Origin: Atherinomorus stipes
Lineage: Eukaryota; Chordata; Actinopteri; Atheriniformes; Atherinidae
Direction of reading: 5' to 3'
DNA length: 64,000 bases
Assembly: GCA_023101725.1 (NCBI GenBank)
Contig: JALJCO010001220.1
Coordinates: 62,001-126,000, forward strand
The position numbers and the translations under genes are program-made. Shown here piece by piece: positions 12,915-24,070 of this stretch. The notes under the pieces were generated by a model. That model ran no database searches. It worked only from the letters and a program-made list of their open reading frames with translations, and was not told where the DNA came from. How positions within the stretch are numbered: position 1 is the first letter of the stretch; the number at the start of each line of letters is the position of its first letter.

Positions 12915-13320
12915 TAATCAATACACTTTATTGATTATCATCAGTGTGTGCACCTTTATAAAAAAATGTCATTTTGCTGGTCTGAAGCATTCAGTGTGTG
13001 TTAACACAATGCCAAGGAGGAAAGACATCTGCAATTATCTCAGGGAGGTAATTGTAGATGCCTGTCAATCCAGGAAGGATTATAAGGTCATTTACAAGAA
13101 ATTATTCACAAGTGGAAAACATTCATTCCAGCTGACAATCTTTCCAGCAAGCTACCCTCAGGTACCCTCAAGGTTCTGCAATGACACAAAGTCCAGACCT
13201 CAACCTGACTCAGCTGCTGTGGTGGAACCTTAATAGAGCTGTGCATAAATAGATGACTGTACACTTCAATGAAACAAAGCAATACTCAGAAGAATGGACT
13301 CTTACTCTAATAAATTGTAA
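12915..13320 (+). mobile_element. Internally deleted Tc1/mariner-like transposon
   Basis: At 13009 an open frame begins MPRRKDICNYLREVIVDACQ, matching the N-terminal helix-turn-helix start of the Tc1-like transposases common in fish and amphibians. After about 130 bases the sequence jumps to the far 3' part of the same family (AAAGTCCAGACCTCAACCTG, then GAGCTGTGCATAAATAGATG at about 13190-13255). The DDE catalytic region is therefore deleted and the element cannot make active transposase. Terminal repeats were not delimited. Confidence 0.75.
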
Positions 13321-16300
13321 AGAGAATGTTGTGCAGAAAATTATAATTGTGCTGAAGCAAGTTCATTTATCTCATTTTGGAATCTAGTGGAAATCTGATT
13401 AGGCCCTGATATACAACACCTCAGATTTTTTTTTCTTGAAAAAGATATAATGCCTTCCTTTTTGTGAATGTAACATGAATGCCATACTCTGCTTATATGA
13501 GAAAAGAAACCTGACACAACAAAGATTGATGAATTGATAAAAGAAGACAAATCAAATCCAAATGAATCCATTTGTCCTTTCTTCTTTCTTATCTGTCAGC
13601 AGAACCCAAATAATCTCCTAATTTATCTGTGGTTAAAACTTGCAGAGCTCACCAGGGAATTTGAACAACCTGCAGAATTTTCAGCACATCAGGCGTCTCT
13701 AAGTGAGTTAGTGATCTTGAATGATATATCCTTGTATGTCCCTTTCCTTAAATGAGTTAGTGTGTGTCTAGTGGTCGTGTTACCCAGACACCCTAGTGAT
13801 GGATGAGGCCCAAAGGAGGTGGGCTGTAAAAAAAAGGCTGATTCCGGCACTCGAGGGTGAGATCACTTCCTCAATAAAAAAGCATTGTCCCGAATCATCA
13901 CAGCAAGGTATGAATGCTGATTAGGGTATAAGAGGGAGGATAGCTCCTCTGTAAAAAATAAATCAAATGAGCTGAGAGTTATTATGTGTGGGAGCTTCAA
14001 TACAGAGCAGCCAGATCTCGGGTTGGGAACCAATGGGTGCAGATGACAAAACTGGTCAATAAACACTTTAGTTCTCATCACTGTCTTTGCTGAGTGGCTT
14101 TTCACATTCAACTAACCCTGCAAGGTTTTACCTTGATAAAATTTCTGAAATGGCCACATGGGAGAAAATTTTCACAAGTACTCATTGATGTGTAGTTTTG
14201 TTCTAATTTTCTGTCATGAGAAGATCTGATTATGTGTTGTCCTATAAACTGTCTTTGATCTTGTTTTCCTATTTAGCTTTTTCTTCTTTTAAAAACATTT
14301 TCTGGACATGTTTGATAAATTCCTTGTCTTCAAGAACACATCAAGTGAAAATTAAGGTTTTGACCTTGTAATCGTGTCCATGGGGTGTATTTGTTTGCTA
14401 CAAGGACATATCATAAGCAAAAGAAGCAGTCCATGGTGGAGCATTGGACTTGCAAATCAGCATCATAGAAAAAGCACTTACCAAGCAAGGAGGGTCCATA
14501 CTCTCAAGCCTAGCAGACCCGCACATCAAGCAGATCAGAGTAAATGAAGGGCAGGTGAAGTGGAGGTGACATATTCCAGTTGAAGACATGCTTTTACATC
14601 GGGACTAAAACAAAGTTCCCTATAAATGTTAATTTACTGAAATAGAAACCCGCGCTATGTCAGAATCTGTGATGCTGACCTATGTGGCTTTTTGGAGAAG
14701 CAGCAAAGGGTAAAAGAAAATAATCATAGTTTTAATGCACAAAATAAAAAGAGAGAAAACATGTTAATTTAATAGACCTGTTTCAAAGTGCATTGTTGGT
14801 CCATAGCTTCTTGTTATGATTCACAAAGATGCACATTCTGGAGTCACACAGTAATTGTCCCTCTTTAGATTAATTAAAAACAGCATTCAAGCATCTACAT
14901 AAATCCTTTGAATTGAGAAGAATAGGAAACATTCAAGTGAATAAATAGCAAGCAAAAGCGGAAGGTGCCTTTAAAAAGTGAGGAAGAAAATAGGTCATAT
15001 TAAGATACTGTTTAGGAGGGCTCCATTGTTTACTTCACAGTGAGAGACAGCGCTTAATTTAGAATATTGGAAGTAGAAGGATAAAGCCAGTCCACAGAGT
15101 GATAAAATGATGGAAAATGTTCAAATTTGGCTGTTCAGGTCATCCTAAATCCACTCATATTTAAAAGTATAGTCACTCCCCTTTTACTTGCCTGAACACC
15201 ATGACATACTACTTCTAAATCTGCAGTTTTGACATTGACCAATCATTCATAATCATCCCCTACAGCAGATGGGCAAATGTACATTAGTGGTGAGAATTGA
15301 CTTTATTCCAATAAGACTATTTGGTTGATTATGCCAATGAGTCTTGGAGGGGAAACAGAGTATATAGCTGATTATCAGAATTAAGCATGTAAACCTGTGT
15401 GGAGCTTCTGTTTTCAGGACCGCAGTGCAATTTTAGCTGCGACTGGGTTTAAGGGACACTGCAGCTCTCCTTGCATAATGCTCTGCTGCCTTTGACTCAT
15501 TCAACAGGACACAGTCTCACAACACTGCAAGCAGCTGCTGCAGCTGCTTAGCGCCACCACATGGTTTTACAGCAGATTGCAAAGACGCCACACTGACAAC
15601 ACAGAGGTCATGTTATCCTCAGACATATTTAGAGAAGATATCTCTTGTTAGCCTGTAAATAATCACAGGAATATTGAAGAAAATTGACAACTGAAAACAT
15701 TTCCCTACTGTTACAGTCTGATCATGAAGCAGAAGATGTAGCATAAAAACCTGAGTTTAAGCCATGGGCTATTTGTTTTCTTCGACTTCCACCTATATAA
15801 AAAAGCATCCTTCGATTCAGTCAGTAATAACTCCAAAACTGCAAACCCTAACATAAAAGCCTTACAAGCCGAATTGACCAAACACACTTCAGAGAATTCT
15901 TAACAAGCCACTGAAAACTGTAAATTAAAGAGTCACTCTGAGCCTCATAACAATGAGGCAGCAATGCTTGTATTATTGAATCTCTTTTAAGAGCTTTTGG
16001 CTGCAGATTGTCGAGATTTATTGCAACAGAAGGAAAGGATTTGATACCCGCAGCTTGAAGATGGATCACCTTGAAACAGTAACAAAAATGTGATGCACTT
16101 GCTGATAAACAGGCATTTGGAGCAACTCAAAGATTTTCATACGTGCCTTTACTATATTTAGTGAGGGCTGCAACACTATACCCATGGATTTTTTTTTACA
16201 ATAACTAAAGTTATATTCAGTTTCTTGTATGCACTTCTCTCCCAATAACAGCTCTAGAATAGTAGAATAAGTTGTAAGATTTCAGATTGTATTTGCATAG

Positions 16301-17626
16301 AAATTTACATGTAAGTTGCCTCATATGAATAGGTAAACAGACACAAACACTGGAGTATCAGAGGGGTGATATCCTACAACCATGGCTCTTCAGGTAAACT
16401 GAAATCTGACACCTGACTGTTACCATGGCACTGCTGAGGAAAAGCAAAGGTTGATGGGAGTTTTAGAGGCACAAAGGAACACGCATGCAGTTTCTTCAAG
16501 GCTCTCTACCTCTGACACAAGATGCTTCGTGTCTTCTTTGCTCTCTCCAGGAGATCTTAGCCACAGGGTCTGGAGCAAGGCATGGTGATCTAACCCGTTC
16601 ATATCTTGACTCCTCAGCGGAATGTTGAAGGGAGCTGGTCAGCAAGTAAAAGTATCAGGTGTAAAATATTGATGGAGCAACAGGTGTGATCCTCAATTCT
16701 CTGCAGGTCTTTGGTTTTCTGATCGATGTATCACACAGCGAGGGGCTGCCAGCTCCCCCGCCACAGGCTGAACCACGGACCTCAGCACTGGTGAGTCCCT
16801 TCTGTTTTCTTCCATGAGCCCCTGATTCATCCCCTCCCCCCCTGTGTCAGTTTGTAACAAGACTGTCCACAGAAATGACATCTACAGGAAAGGATGAAAG
16901 TGACTGAGTGTGGAGGCTTGTGCCATTTCTGACTCTGAAAACTAGGCCATGCAGGCCGGTTTGTCTCCAGTTACAATGTTATCTCCTCTACAGCGCACAT
17001 GTGATCCCTTTCATTCTCAGTGTGGATTTGAGATGTGAATCTGTCAAATATAAAGTCTGAGCAGCTACAGCAAAAAAGCTGTTTTAGTTGAATGAACCTT
17101 GTTAGTTTGATAGGCAGGTTACATGCTGAACATGTTCTGTAAAGAGAAACTGACCTCTTTACAAACTAGGATATTTTGCCATCCAAATCTTAAAACTGGT
17201 TCACTTAATTTGGATCAACAGTCATAATCATAGGCTATGAATAATGTTTTTACATGTAATAATATAAAAATGGCAGATAATAGCAACTCCAACTTTATGT
17301 CTACAAGTTTAATATGAATAAATTGTTAACAGATTTTACATTATTTTTACACATACTTTAAAGGATCTTTGTAAAAGGCACCCAAACCCCTTTAATAAAG
17401 GACAAATAATAATGAATGTTTTATATGTATTTTTTGCCATTTTTTTCCCCACATGATTTGCAGTTTTTTTATGTTACTTTTTGTCTTTTTAGTCATTTCA
17501 AGCTCACTTGCGTTGCTTTGGGCCACTCTCTTGTCATTTCTAAAATATTTATAGCGATTTTGAAGATCATTTTGCTGTTTATAATGGCAGATTTTGTGCC
17601 ATTTTGAACCTTTTTGTAGCTGTTAG

Positions 17627-17720
17627 GGATGTAACGATATGAAAATTTAATATCACAGTTATTGGCACCAAAATGAGCACGTTATCATTTTTATCATGGT
17701 ATTATAGAAATACCCCCTAG
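17627..17720 (+). mobile_element. hAT-like MITE fragment
   Basis: TTAGGGATGTAACGATATGAAAATTT, ATATCACAGTTATTGGCACC and CGTTATCATTTTTATCATGG are typical of the left part of a widespread fish hAT MITE (AGGGGTGTAACGATATGAAA-type terminus). The right end was not found. Confidence 0.5.
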
Positions 17721-18040
17721 CATCTTTAAAAATATTCAAAATGGGCCTAAATGTCTACTTTGTCATTTCTATAGGGGAAAAAATCTCAAGAGAGCTGTCC
17801 ACCTTGGTGTCTTTGTTGCCTTCTGCCATGTTTTCATAAATTAAGAAAATTTGCAAACTCCAACTGCTACTGCTTTTCCAGCCAATGAGCAGCATCACTT
17901 AATCTTAGTTCTCTGTTTTTATTGTGCTGTTTTATTAACCAGCCATGTTAACACTTACCTGGCCTTGAATCTTACATTTCTGCTATTATCCTTCTTTGTT
18001 TTAGTGATTAAATGCTAGTTTGGCGTGTGTTTGTGTACAG

Positions 18041-20049
18041 ATTCACCAAACCCCACTCCTCCTGGGGGAGGAGGTAGTGGTGGTGGTGGTGATAGGGCAG
18101 AGGGAGGCCCAAAAGGCCAGCAAGTTGTCCAGGAACTGTGGTTCATTGTTGTGATGGCAGGCATCGCCCTGCTGGTGCTCGCCTTTGTGTTAGGAGTCAT
18201 GCTTCATAAGGTAAGAGACAGTGCTTTTTGCAACTGTAATTATGTGCCGTGTCTGATGTAACCTCTAAAATAAGTGACGTCACATACCAATAAACGAATA
18301 TTTAACTAGAAACAGCATCTAAAAAATAAGATTTAAAATTTCATCTCTGCCCGACTATTTTTAGGGGGGAAAATGCAAATAAAATTCCTTCTTTTCATGT
18401 TGCACCAGGCCCTGAGCAAACCCCCTCAACAGGGAGAGACCTCCTCTGGTAGCCCTTCCCATGCAGAAAAGAAGCCCCATGGCAGTCTACCCACCCAGCA
18501 ACTCAGTTTTGGTGAGGGGGTTCTTTACCCACAGTTCCTTATTTTCTGATCAACAATAGCACCGTATGAAACTAGGCCATTATCACAGCAGCTATCTCAC
18601 TTCCCATAGCAGAAACTTGCAACATCTCTGTTCTACTTAAGCGCCCCAGAAAGTCAAACAAAGGGCCAGCGTGAACAATCCAGGGCTTTCTGACATTTCT
18701 TTAGTTTTAGCAGTTTTTTGCAATTCATCTTATCTCGACCTGGTTTTATGTGTGACTCCATTTTTTTTTTAAATTTCTCTGAACTTCCTAAACGGTTATT
18801 TCACTCAATGTTTGAGTGAAATAACCAGAGTGTTCAGACCCAGAGTCCAAGGCATAAGTGAATTAAGCAGCTGCGGCTATTTAGTAGTAGGAAATTGCAC
18901 ATTTGCAGACTTTTGTACGTCTTTTCAAATTTTAAAAACAAAATTCCCGTAACTGGTTAACTTTTGTCTGATGATGTTCTCTTACTTTCAAATCCAAATT
19001 CAGTACCACTTGCATACTTACGGAATGAAGGAATGGGGCCACTAAAGAAAAAAGCAAAGCAACTTCTGTTATGGGCCCATAAAGGCTCTGTTCAGAGAGA
19101 TTACTTTAAACATTGGACTGTTCCAAGTCCACAACTACTTAAGTGATCTGAGAAAAAATTTCCTCATGTACTTGTTTTCACTTTGAGACTTTCACTCTCT
19201 CTCCTTTTCAGTTTGACACTGTGCCTGACACAACAAGCTTCTCCAACAGCGTGACCCTCAAAGGCTTCACCTTGAAGATGGAGGTAAAAGCCAGTGCCTC
19301 ATCAACACAATACAAACACATTTTTTGCTTCACTTTTCAGGCTTTTTTTTTTTTTTTTTGTCTTCTGCAGGAAGTACTGGAAGCTAAATGTGAGCCTGCT
19401 GATGAAGCCCCTCAACAGGGCGAAGTGGGCATCCTCAGTGTGAATTCCCTCAGACGCAGCGTCAGCCAGGTGATGGATGGGAAGTCGCTGGCAGAAGACG
19501 ATGAAGTGTGGGACCCAAATGTTTCTGGCCACGACAGTGGGATGGTGAGAAACCCCATAAATCTGTGCTGAACCTATTCATACTGCAACCACACTCATAC
19601 TGAAGATGAACTACAAACCCAAATTAGACATTTTACAAATTCCTGAAAGATATTAGATGATGCCAAACTAGATGCGTAATGAATTAAAACAAGATGGCTT
19701 TACAGAAGAAGAGTCCAGGTGCTGGTCTGACCTCTCTGCAGCCCAACCTCTACAGTATATTAGGCTCTTCTACCAGACAAGGATGGAAAAACATTTCTGA
19801 TTGTAGGTTGTAGATGGCATGGACTCAAAACATTCTTATGAACTTTTGTACTGCAACATACAGATAAACTCACCTATCTTGCAAAAGCTTCAAACTAAAC
19901 ATTTCAAGTTTCAGTTTTAATCAAACAATTACTGCCTATTGTTTTTTCTCAAACGATAGTTCATGGACGATGAGGAATTTGTCGACACCGTTAAAGGCTT
20001 CAGCACCGTGAGAAAGGAGCACACCATGTTCACCGACACCAATCTGTGA
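18041..20049 (+). CDS. ush2a: Usherin C-terminal remnant: membrane segment and cytoplasmic tail only
   Basis: Five exon-like blocks: 18041-18210, 18409-18511, 19212-19283, 19371-19544 and 19960-20049 (TGA 20047-20049). Block 1 has a Gly-rich stalk and one membrane helix (ELWFIVVMAGIALLVLAFVL). Blocks 4-5 match the usherin tail (SLRRSVSQVMDG, DDEEFVDTVKGFSTV) and end in TDTNL, a class I PDZ ligand like usherin DTHL, which binds whirlin and harmonin in stereocilia and photoreceptors. The 72-base block 3 encodes 24 residues, the size of the alternatively used cochlear exon of mammalian USH2A. Block 2 ends in phase 1 while block 3 reads in phase 0, so including block 2 gives a stop at once (GTT TGA); joining block 1 to block 3 keeps the frame. 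No signal peptide, laminin or fibronectin exons lie upstream. Identity is firm; function is open: decaying ohnolog, short isoform, or assembly loss. Confidence 0.78.
18794..18826. repeat. Perfect 15-bp inverted repeat with 3-base loop
   Basis: GGTTATTTCACTCAA at 18794-18808 and its exact reverse complement at 18812-18826 are separated by TGT. It lies in the intron between ush2a blocks 2 and 3 and would form a strong hairpin in RNA or single-stranded DNA. Confidence 0.9.
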
Positions 20050-21070
20050 CCCCACGACGACCGTCCATCCTGGCAGGACGCTGGCCCTGGATGTTAAACA
20101 TCCTGAACAGCGAGGTCACATGCTCATGTAGTCATGACCAGCTGGAGCTGAGTAAGAGTTTTCAGGAGCAGCAGCTGAAAGAGGAAACATAAAGGAACAA
20201 GAGCCCAACTTGATCCGTGAATAGCTGCGATGACTGTCAGAGGAAAAAGTCCAGCTCCTTTTAAACAATCTTAGATGGGAATCAGTCTTGCTGATATGCA
20301 GAATGAAGCAGCTGCTTTTACAAGAAAGAAAGCGTCTGACAGACCATTGTTGGATTATGAACAGCACATGTAAAAAGACAAAAGAAACCAAAGATACAAA
20401 ATAGTATATTAAACCTTTTGTTTCCTATAGTTTCCATTTGTGTCAATTTTACAAACATTTTTTAACATTTCACCTCTGGAAAGTTTTTCATGCTTTTTGG
20501 TAACAGAATCTAAAAACGTTTGTGAACTTGCACTTGGCTGGTGGATATATGGACCCTTAAATCAGTGTGATGAATGCAGATTGCAAGTGCCATCAAAATA
20601 ATCTGTAGAGACCTCTTCAATTTGCCGTGTTTTGAGATCTTTTTGCTAAACTTGGCACAAAAAGTGCAAAAAATCATGTTTGGCGAATTATTTTCCCCCT
20701 TTAATAATATCAGCTGGGGTTCATTTAAAGTCATTGGAAAGCCTGATAAGTCACCTATAGAAAGGAATAACTCGTAAGGGTCTTGGTTTATTTGAGTAAG
20801 CAACACAGCTAAACGTGTGTAATGTGTGTGTGTGTAAACAATTTGCTTTGTTATGGACATGAGCCATAAAACTGATGTAAATTAAGTTCTCATACTGTTA
20901 AATGTAACTGGTTGCTACTTCAATTTAAACTCATACCTCATCATCCAAAAATCATCTTCAACTTGTACCTTCGCTCTAAAATGGTCTTGTAAAAATATCA
21001 TTGTTAAGTTAAATGTATTATAATGAAAATGTGTCTTTATCAAAGTGAAATAAATTTACTTTTCATGATC
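20050..21070 (+). other. ush2a: ush2a remnant 3' UTR with poly(A) signal
   Basis: Sequence after the stop codon with no competing open frame. The first good AATAAA is at 21049-21054 (GTGAAATAAATTTAC). The 1-kb length is plausible for a 3' UTR but transcription is not shown. Confidence 0.45.
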
Positions 21071-22168
21071 TGGGTCTTTGGAATAGTTTCTCACAGGATA
21101 TCAGGGTTATCACGGAGACAAATACAACACAGAAAAAAACCTGCATGCATCTTTACATATGTAATTCTTTTATTTGAAATGAGTTGCATTATCATATGGG
21201 CACATAACACTTGTACCATTACAGTAAAGAACATCGTTACAAAACAAACATTTACAGAATAAATTAATGTACTGCAGTACCACATGAGATAGTAAACTTA
21301 AAACCCCAAACTGGGGTAATTCTATTGCATTAAGAACAAAATGAATTTATTACATGTACAAATATTTTTCAGGCATTTATAAAGGCAGCCTCTTAATTTT
21401 TCCGTTGTTGCTCATGTATAAATATAAATCTCTAAATTGGAGTTCCACTGATATGTTCGCTGAGAAGACCAGACAAGGTTCTGACCTGAGATCAGTCAGT
21501 GACCTCGGTGCTGACTGCCGTTTCACTGTAAAACAATTACAACCAGTACTGAGACAGATGTACACATGCGCTGTCAAAAACCTTTTTCATCCAAGCGTTT
21601 GATCTCCTAGGTTTTGATAAGCTGAAGCTTTCTTATACCTTTTTACAGTTTGTTTTTTTTAGTTTCACTGCGACATGCATTTGTCCCTTTAGTGTGATAT
21701 TAACACGTCTGTCAACAAACAAATTAATAACCTATAGAAATGTGTTTGCAGCAGTAAAGTGCATGCAGCACATGCTGGGTTGTAAATGTTTTCATAGCTG
21801 GCAACAACAGAAACAAGTTACATATAAATAGTTAAAATATAACATTATGAGCTTTTGCTTTGCTTTAAAAAAAATAAAATAAATGAACTTCTTCCATTGC
21901 AGCAGTCCTCTGTACAGTCTTCCCCGACATTCACATTTAACGCCATCATTTCCAACTCATTTCCTCCAACCATTAACACGAGTCTCGCTTTCACTTCCTC
22001 ACCAGGAGCGAATTCTCTTCACTTTCGTCAACTTATTAAACACAATCAAGCTGCACTGAGCAGATGTAGCCTGGTACATCAGCCCGACTATCCCTCCGTT
22101 GGAGGCCGATTTCTAAAGCGAGACGAGAGGCGGGACTAACATGAACAAACTGAACCGGAGAGAACCAA

Positions 22169-22532
22169 TCAGAGAAACACGGAGGTGACGCAAACGTCTT
22201 TTTGTAAGAGGAAAACCCTCAGAGCAGCAAGTTGATGTGGTTTTAAGGACATGTGCAGCTCATTTAAGACATCAGAAAGGGCATCGTTATACAGTCGCTC
22301 CTCTGCAGCCGCCATTCTGACTGTACATGGTTGGAGAACTGAGTGGCCGAAAAAGACGTCTTAAAGTCCCGCCTCCTGCGCTGTGATTGGTCCGGTCAAT
22401 TTTTTACCGGAGTGGAAATTACTTTCCAATGGAGGGAACCCAGACTGACTTGCCGTGTATCTCATACATGGCGTTGATCAGGCTGGTGTACCAGGCTAGA
22501 GCAGATGATGCTGCAGCTTCCACTTGAGCCAT
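22169..22532 (-). other. Promoter-like segment with two short minus-strand open frames
   Basis: Minus-strand frames 22532-22419 (37 codons, beginning MAQVEAAASSALAWY) and 22315-22169 (48 codons, beginning MAAAEERLYNDALSDVLNEL in a CCGCC-like context on that strand) sit beside CCAAT-type motifs (ATTGG/CCAAT near 22164-22170 and 22384-22392). The second frame continues LKPHQLAALRVFLLQKDV, faintly like the start of a RecQ-type helicase core, but it stops shortly afterwards with no Walker motif. It could be the decayed 5' end of a gene or retrocopy, or a transposon promoter. Identity is not established. Confidence 0.3.
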
Positions 22533-23014
22533 TTAACAGTGAGCTACACCTACCAAGATGACTACGCAGCACAGTCTAGAACTTTGAGGGGAAGTCATGT
22601 TTCCCCACTGCATGATATGATCAATCTCTGTAATGCTACTGATGTTAGTGAAAAAATGATTAAAAGAAGTCAAATACAGCCATGTAAACTGTAGTTGCTA
22701 AAATGTTACACACAAAAATTGGGAAGATTGGTATCCATCAGATCAAAGTACCAACACTGATGATTGTACCTGAGAGCTGGACTAGACCCGATGGGGTGTT
22801 CTGCACCTGGTAGTTAACAGACTCACTGATAACATGCACAGTGGACTTACATTGATCAGTACAAGGAGCACTCCATTGATTTGCTACTGCATTTGTTCAA
22901 GACAGAGACTTTTTATATTTGCATCAAATCAATTAAGTTTTAATTTAATTCCACTTCATCCATTTCAACATCAATATCTTTAGTTAGAATACCATTTTTG
23001 CCATGCAATCTAGT

Positions 23015-24070
23015 TAAGTCCCTGGTCCAGATGGGTTCCCAATTGAGTTTTTTAATAAGTTTACGGTGAAGATGTTGCCACCACTTCTGTCGGTATTCAA
23101 TGAGTCTGTGGAACATGTTTCTTTGCTACTAACTTTGTCACAGGCAACAATATCTCTCCTTCTTAAGGACAAAGCTCGCACCTCCTGTGGTTCCTACTGA
23201 CCATTATCTCTACTCAATGCTGATGTAAAGGTGTTAGCTAAAATGATCTCATCTCGGTTGGAGAATGTGCTTCCTTATATTATATCTGAAAAGCTAAAAA
23301 AGGGTTTTACAAAGGGACGTCAGTTGTTCATACACTTTAATATAATTCAAGTATCCATCTCTACCCCCAGAGATTGTAATTTCTTTAGATGCCCAAAAGG
23401 CATTCGATAGAATAGAGTGGGAATACTTGTTTGCGGTTTTAAAAAAAGTTTGGTTTTGGTGATAGATTAATTTCTTGGATTCGCCTCCTCTACTCATCCC
23501 CTAAAGCCAGGGTCCATACAAATGACACACATTCTGATTATTTTACTCTTAGACGTGGTACTCACCAAGGCTGCCCTCTATCACCATTGCTTTTCGCCAT
23601 TGCTATTGAGCCTCTATCTATCATTTTAAGATCTTTGCCCCTGTTTAAAGGAATTGTCTGGAATGGTATGGAACACAAATTGTCTTAATATGCCGATGAT
23701 TTGTTGCTGTATGTAACACATCCTACTATTTCTATTCCTGCTATTTCACATATTCTAGAGAACTTCAGTTCCTTTTAAGGTTATAAGTTAAACCTGGACA
23801 AAAATGAAAGTTTTCCTGTTAACACTGCAGCATGTAATCTTCAACAGTCAGATGTACCTTTCCGATTCAGTCTGTCCGAATTTAAATATCTTGGTATTAA
23901 TGTTACACGTTCCTTATCTAGCCTTGCATCAGCTAATTTCACCCCCCCTAATAGCTATGATTACATCTGATATACAAAGATGGGCTAACCTCCCCCTTTC
24001 ATTAATTGGTAGGATTAATGCTGCAAAAATGAATATATTACCAAAGTGTCTTTTCTTAAAAGGGCTAAAC
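23015..24070 (+). mobile_element. Degraded L1-type LINE reverse transcriptase fragment
   Basis: Translating across frameshifts and stops gives the order of reverse transcriptase motifs of teleost L1 elements: PGPDGFPIEFFNKF near 23020, TISLLLKDKA near 23150, the YADDLLLYV catalytic core near 23690, NFSSF-GYKLNLDKNESFPVN near 23765, FKYLGINVTRS near 23880 and GRINAAKMNILPKCLF near 24010. It is 5'-truncated and inactive. No target-site duplication was found. Confidence 0.85.

Larger units (their letters stand above)
11541..18040 (+). other. Repeat-rich gap between esrrg and the ush2a tail
   Basis: In other vertebrates this interval holds the whole of the very long USH2A gene except its last exons. 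Here it holds a SINE (12157-12517), an internally deleted Tc1-like element (about 12915-13320), a hAT-like terminus (about 17627-17720) and otherwise unremarkable A/T-rich sequence. No laminin or fibronectin type III exon was recognised with confidence. The only exon-like segment is 16707-16790, an 84-base open stretch with good splice borders but no clear identity. Confidence 0.55.
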
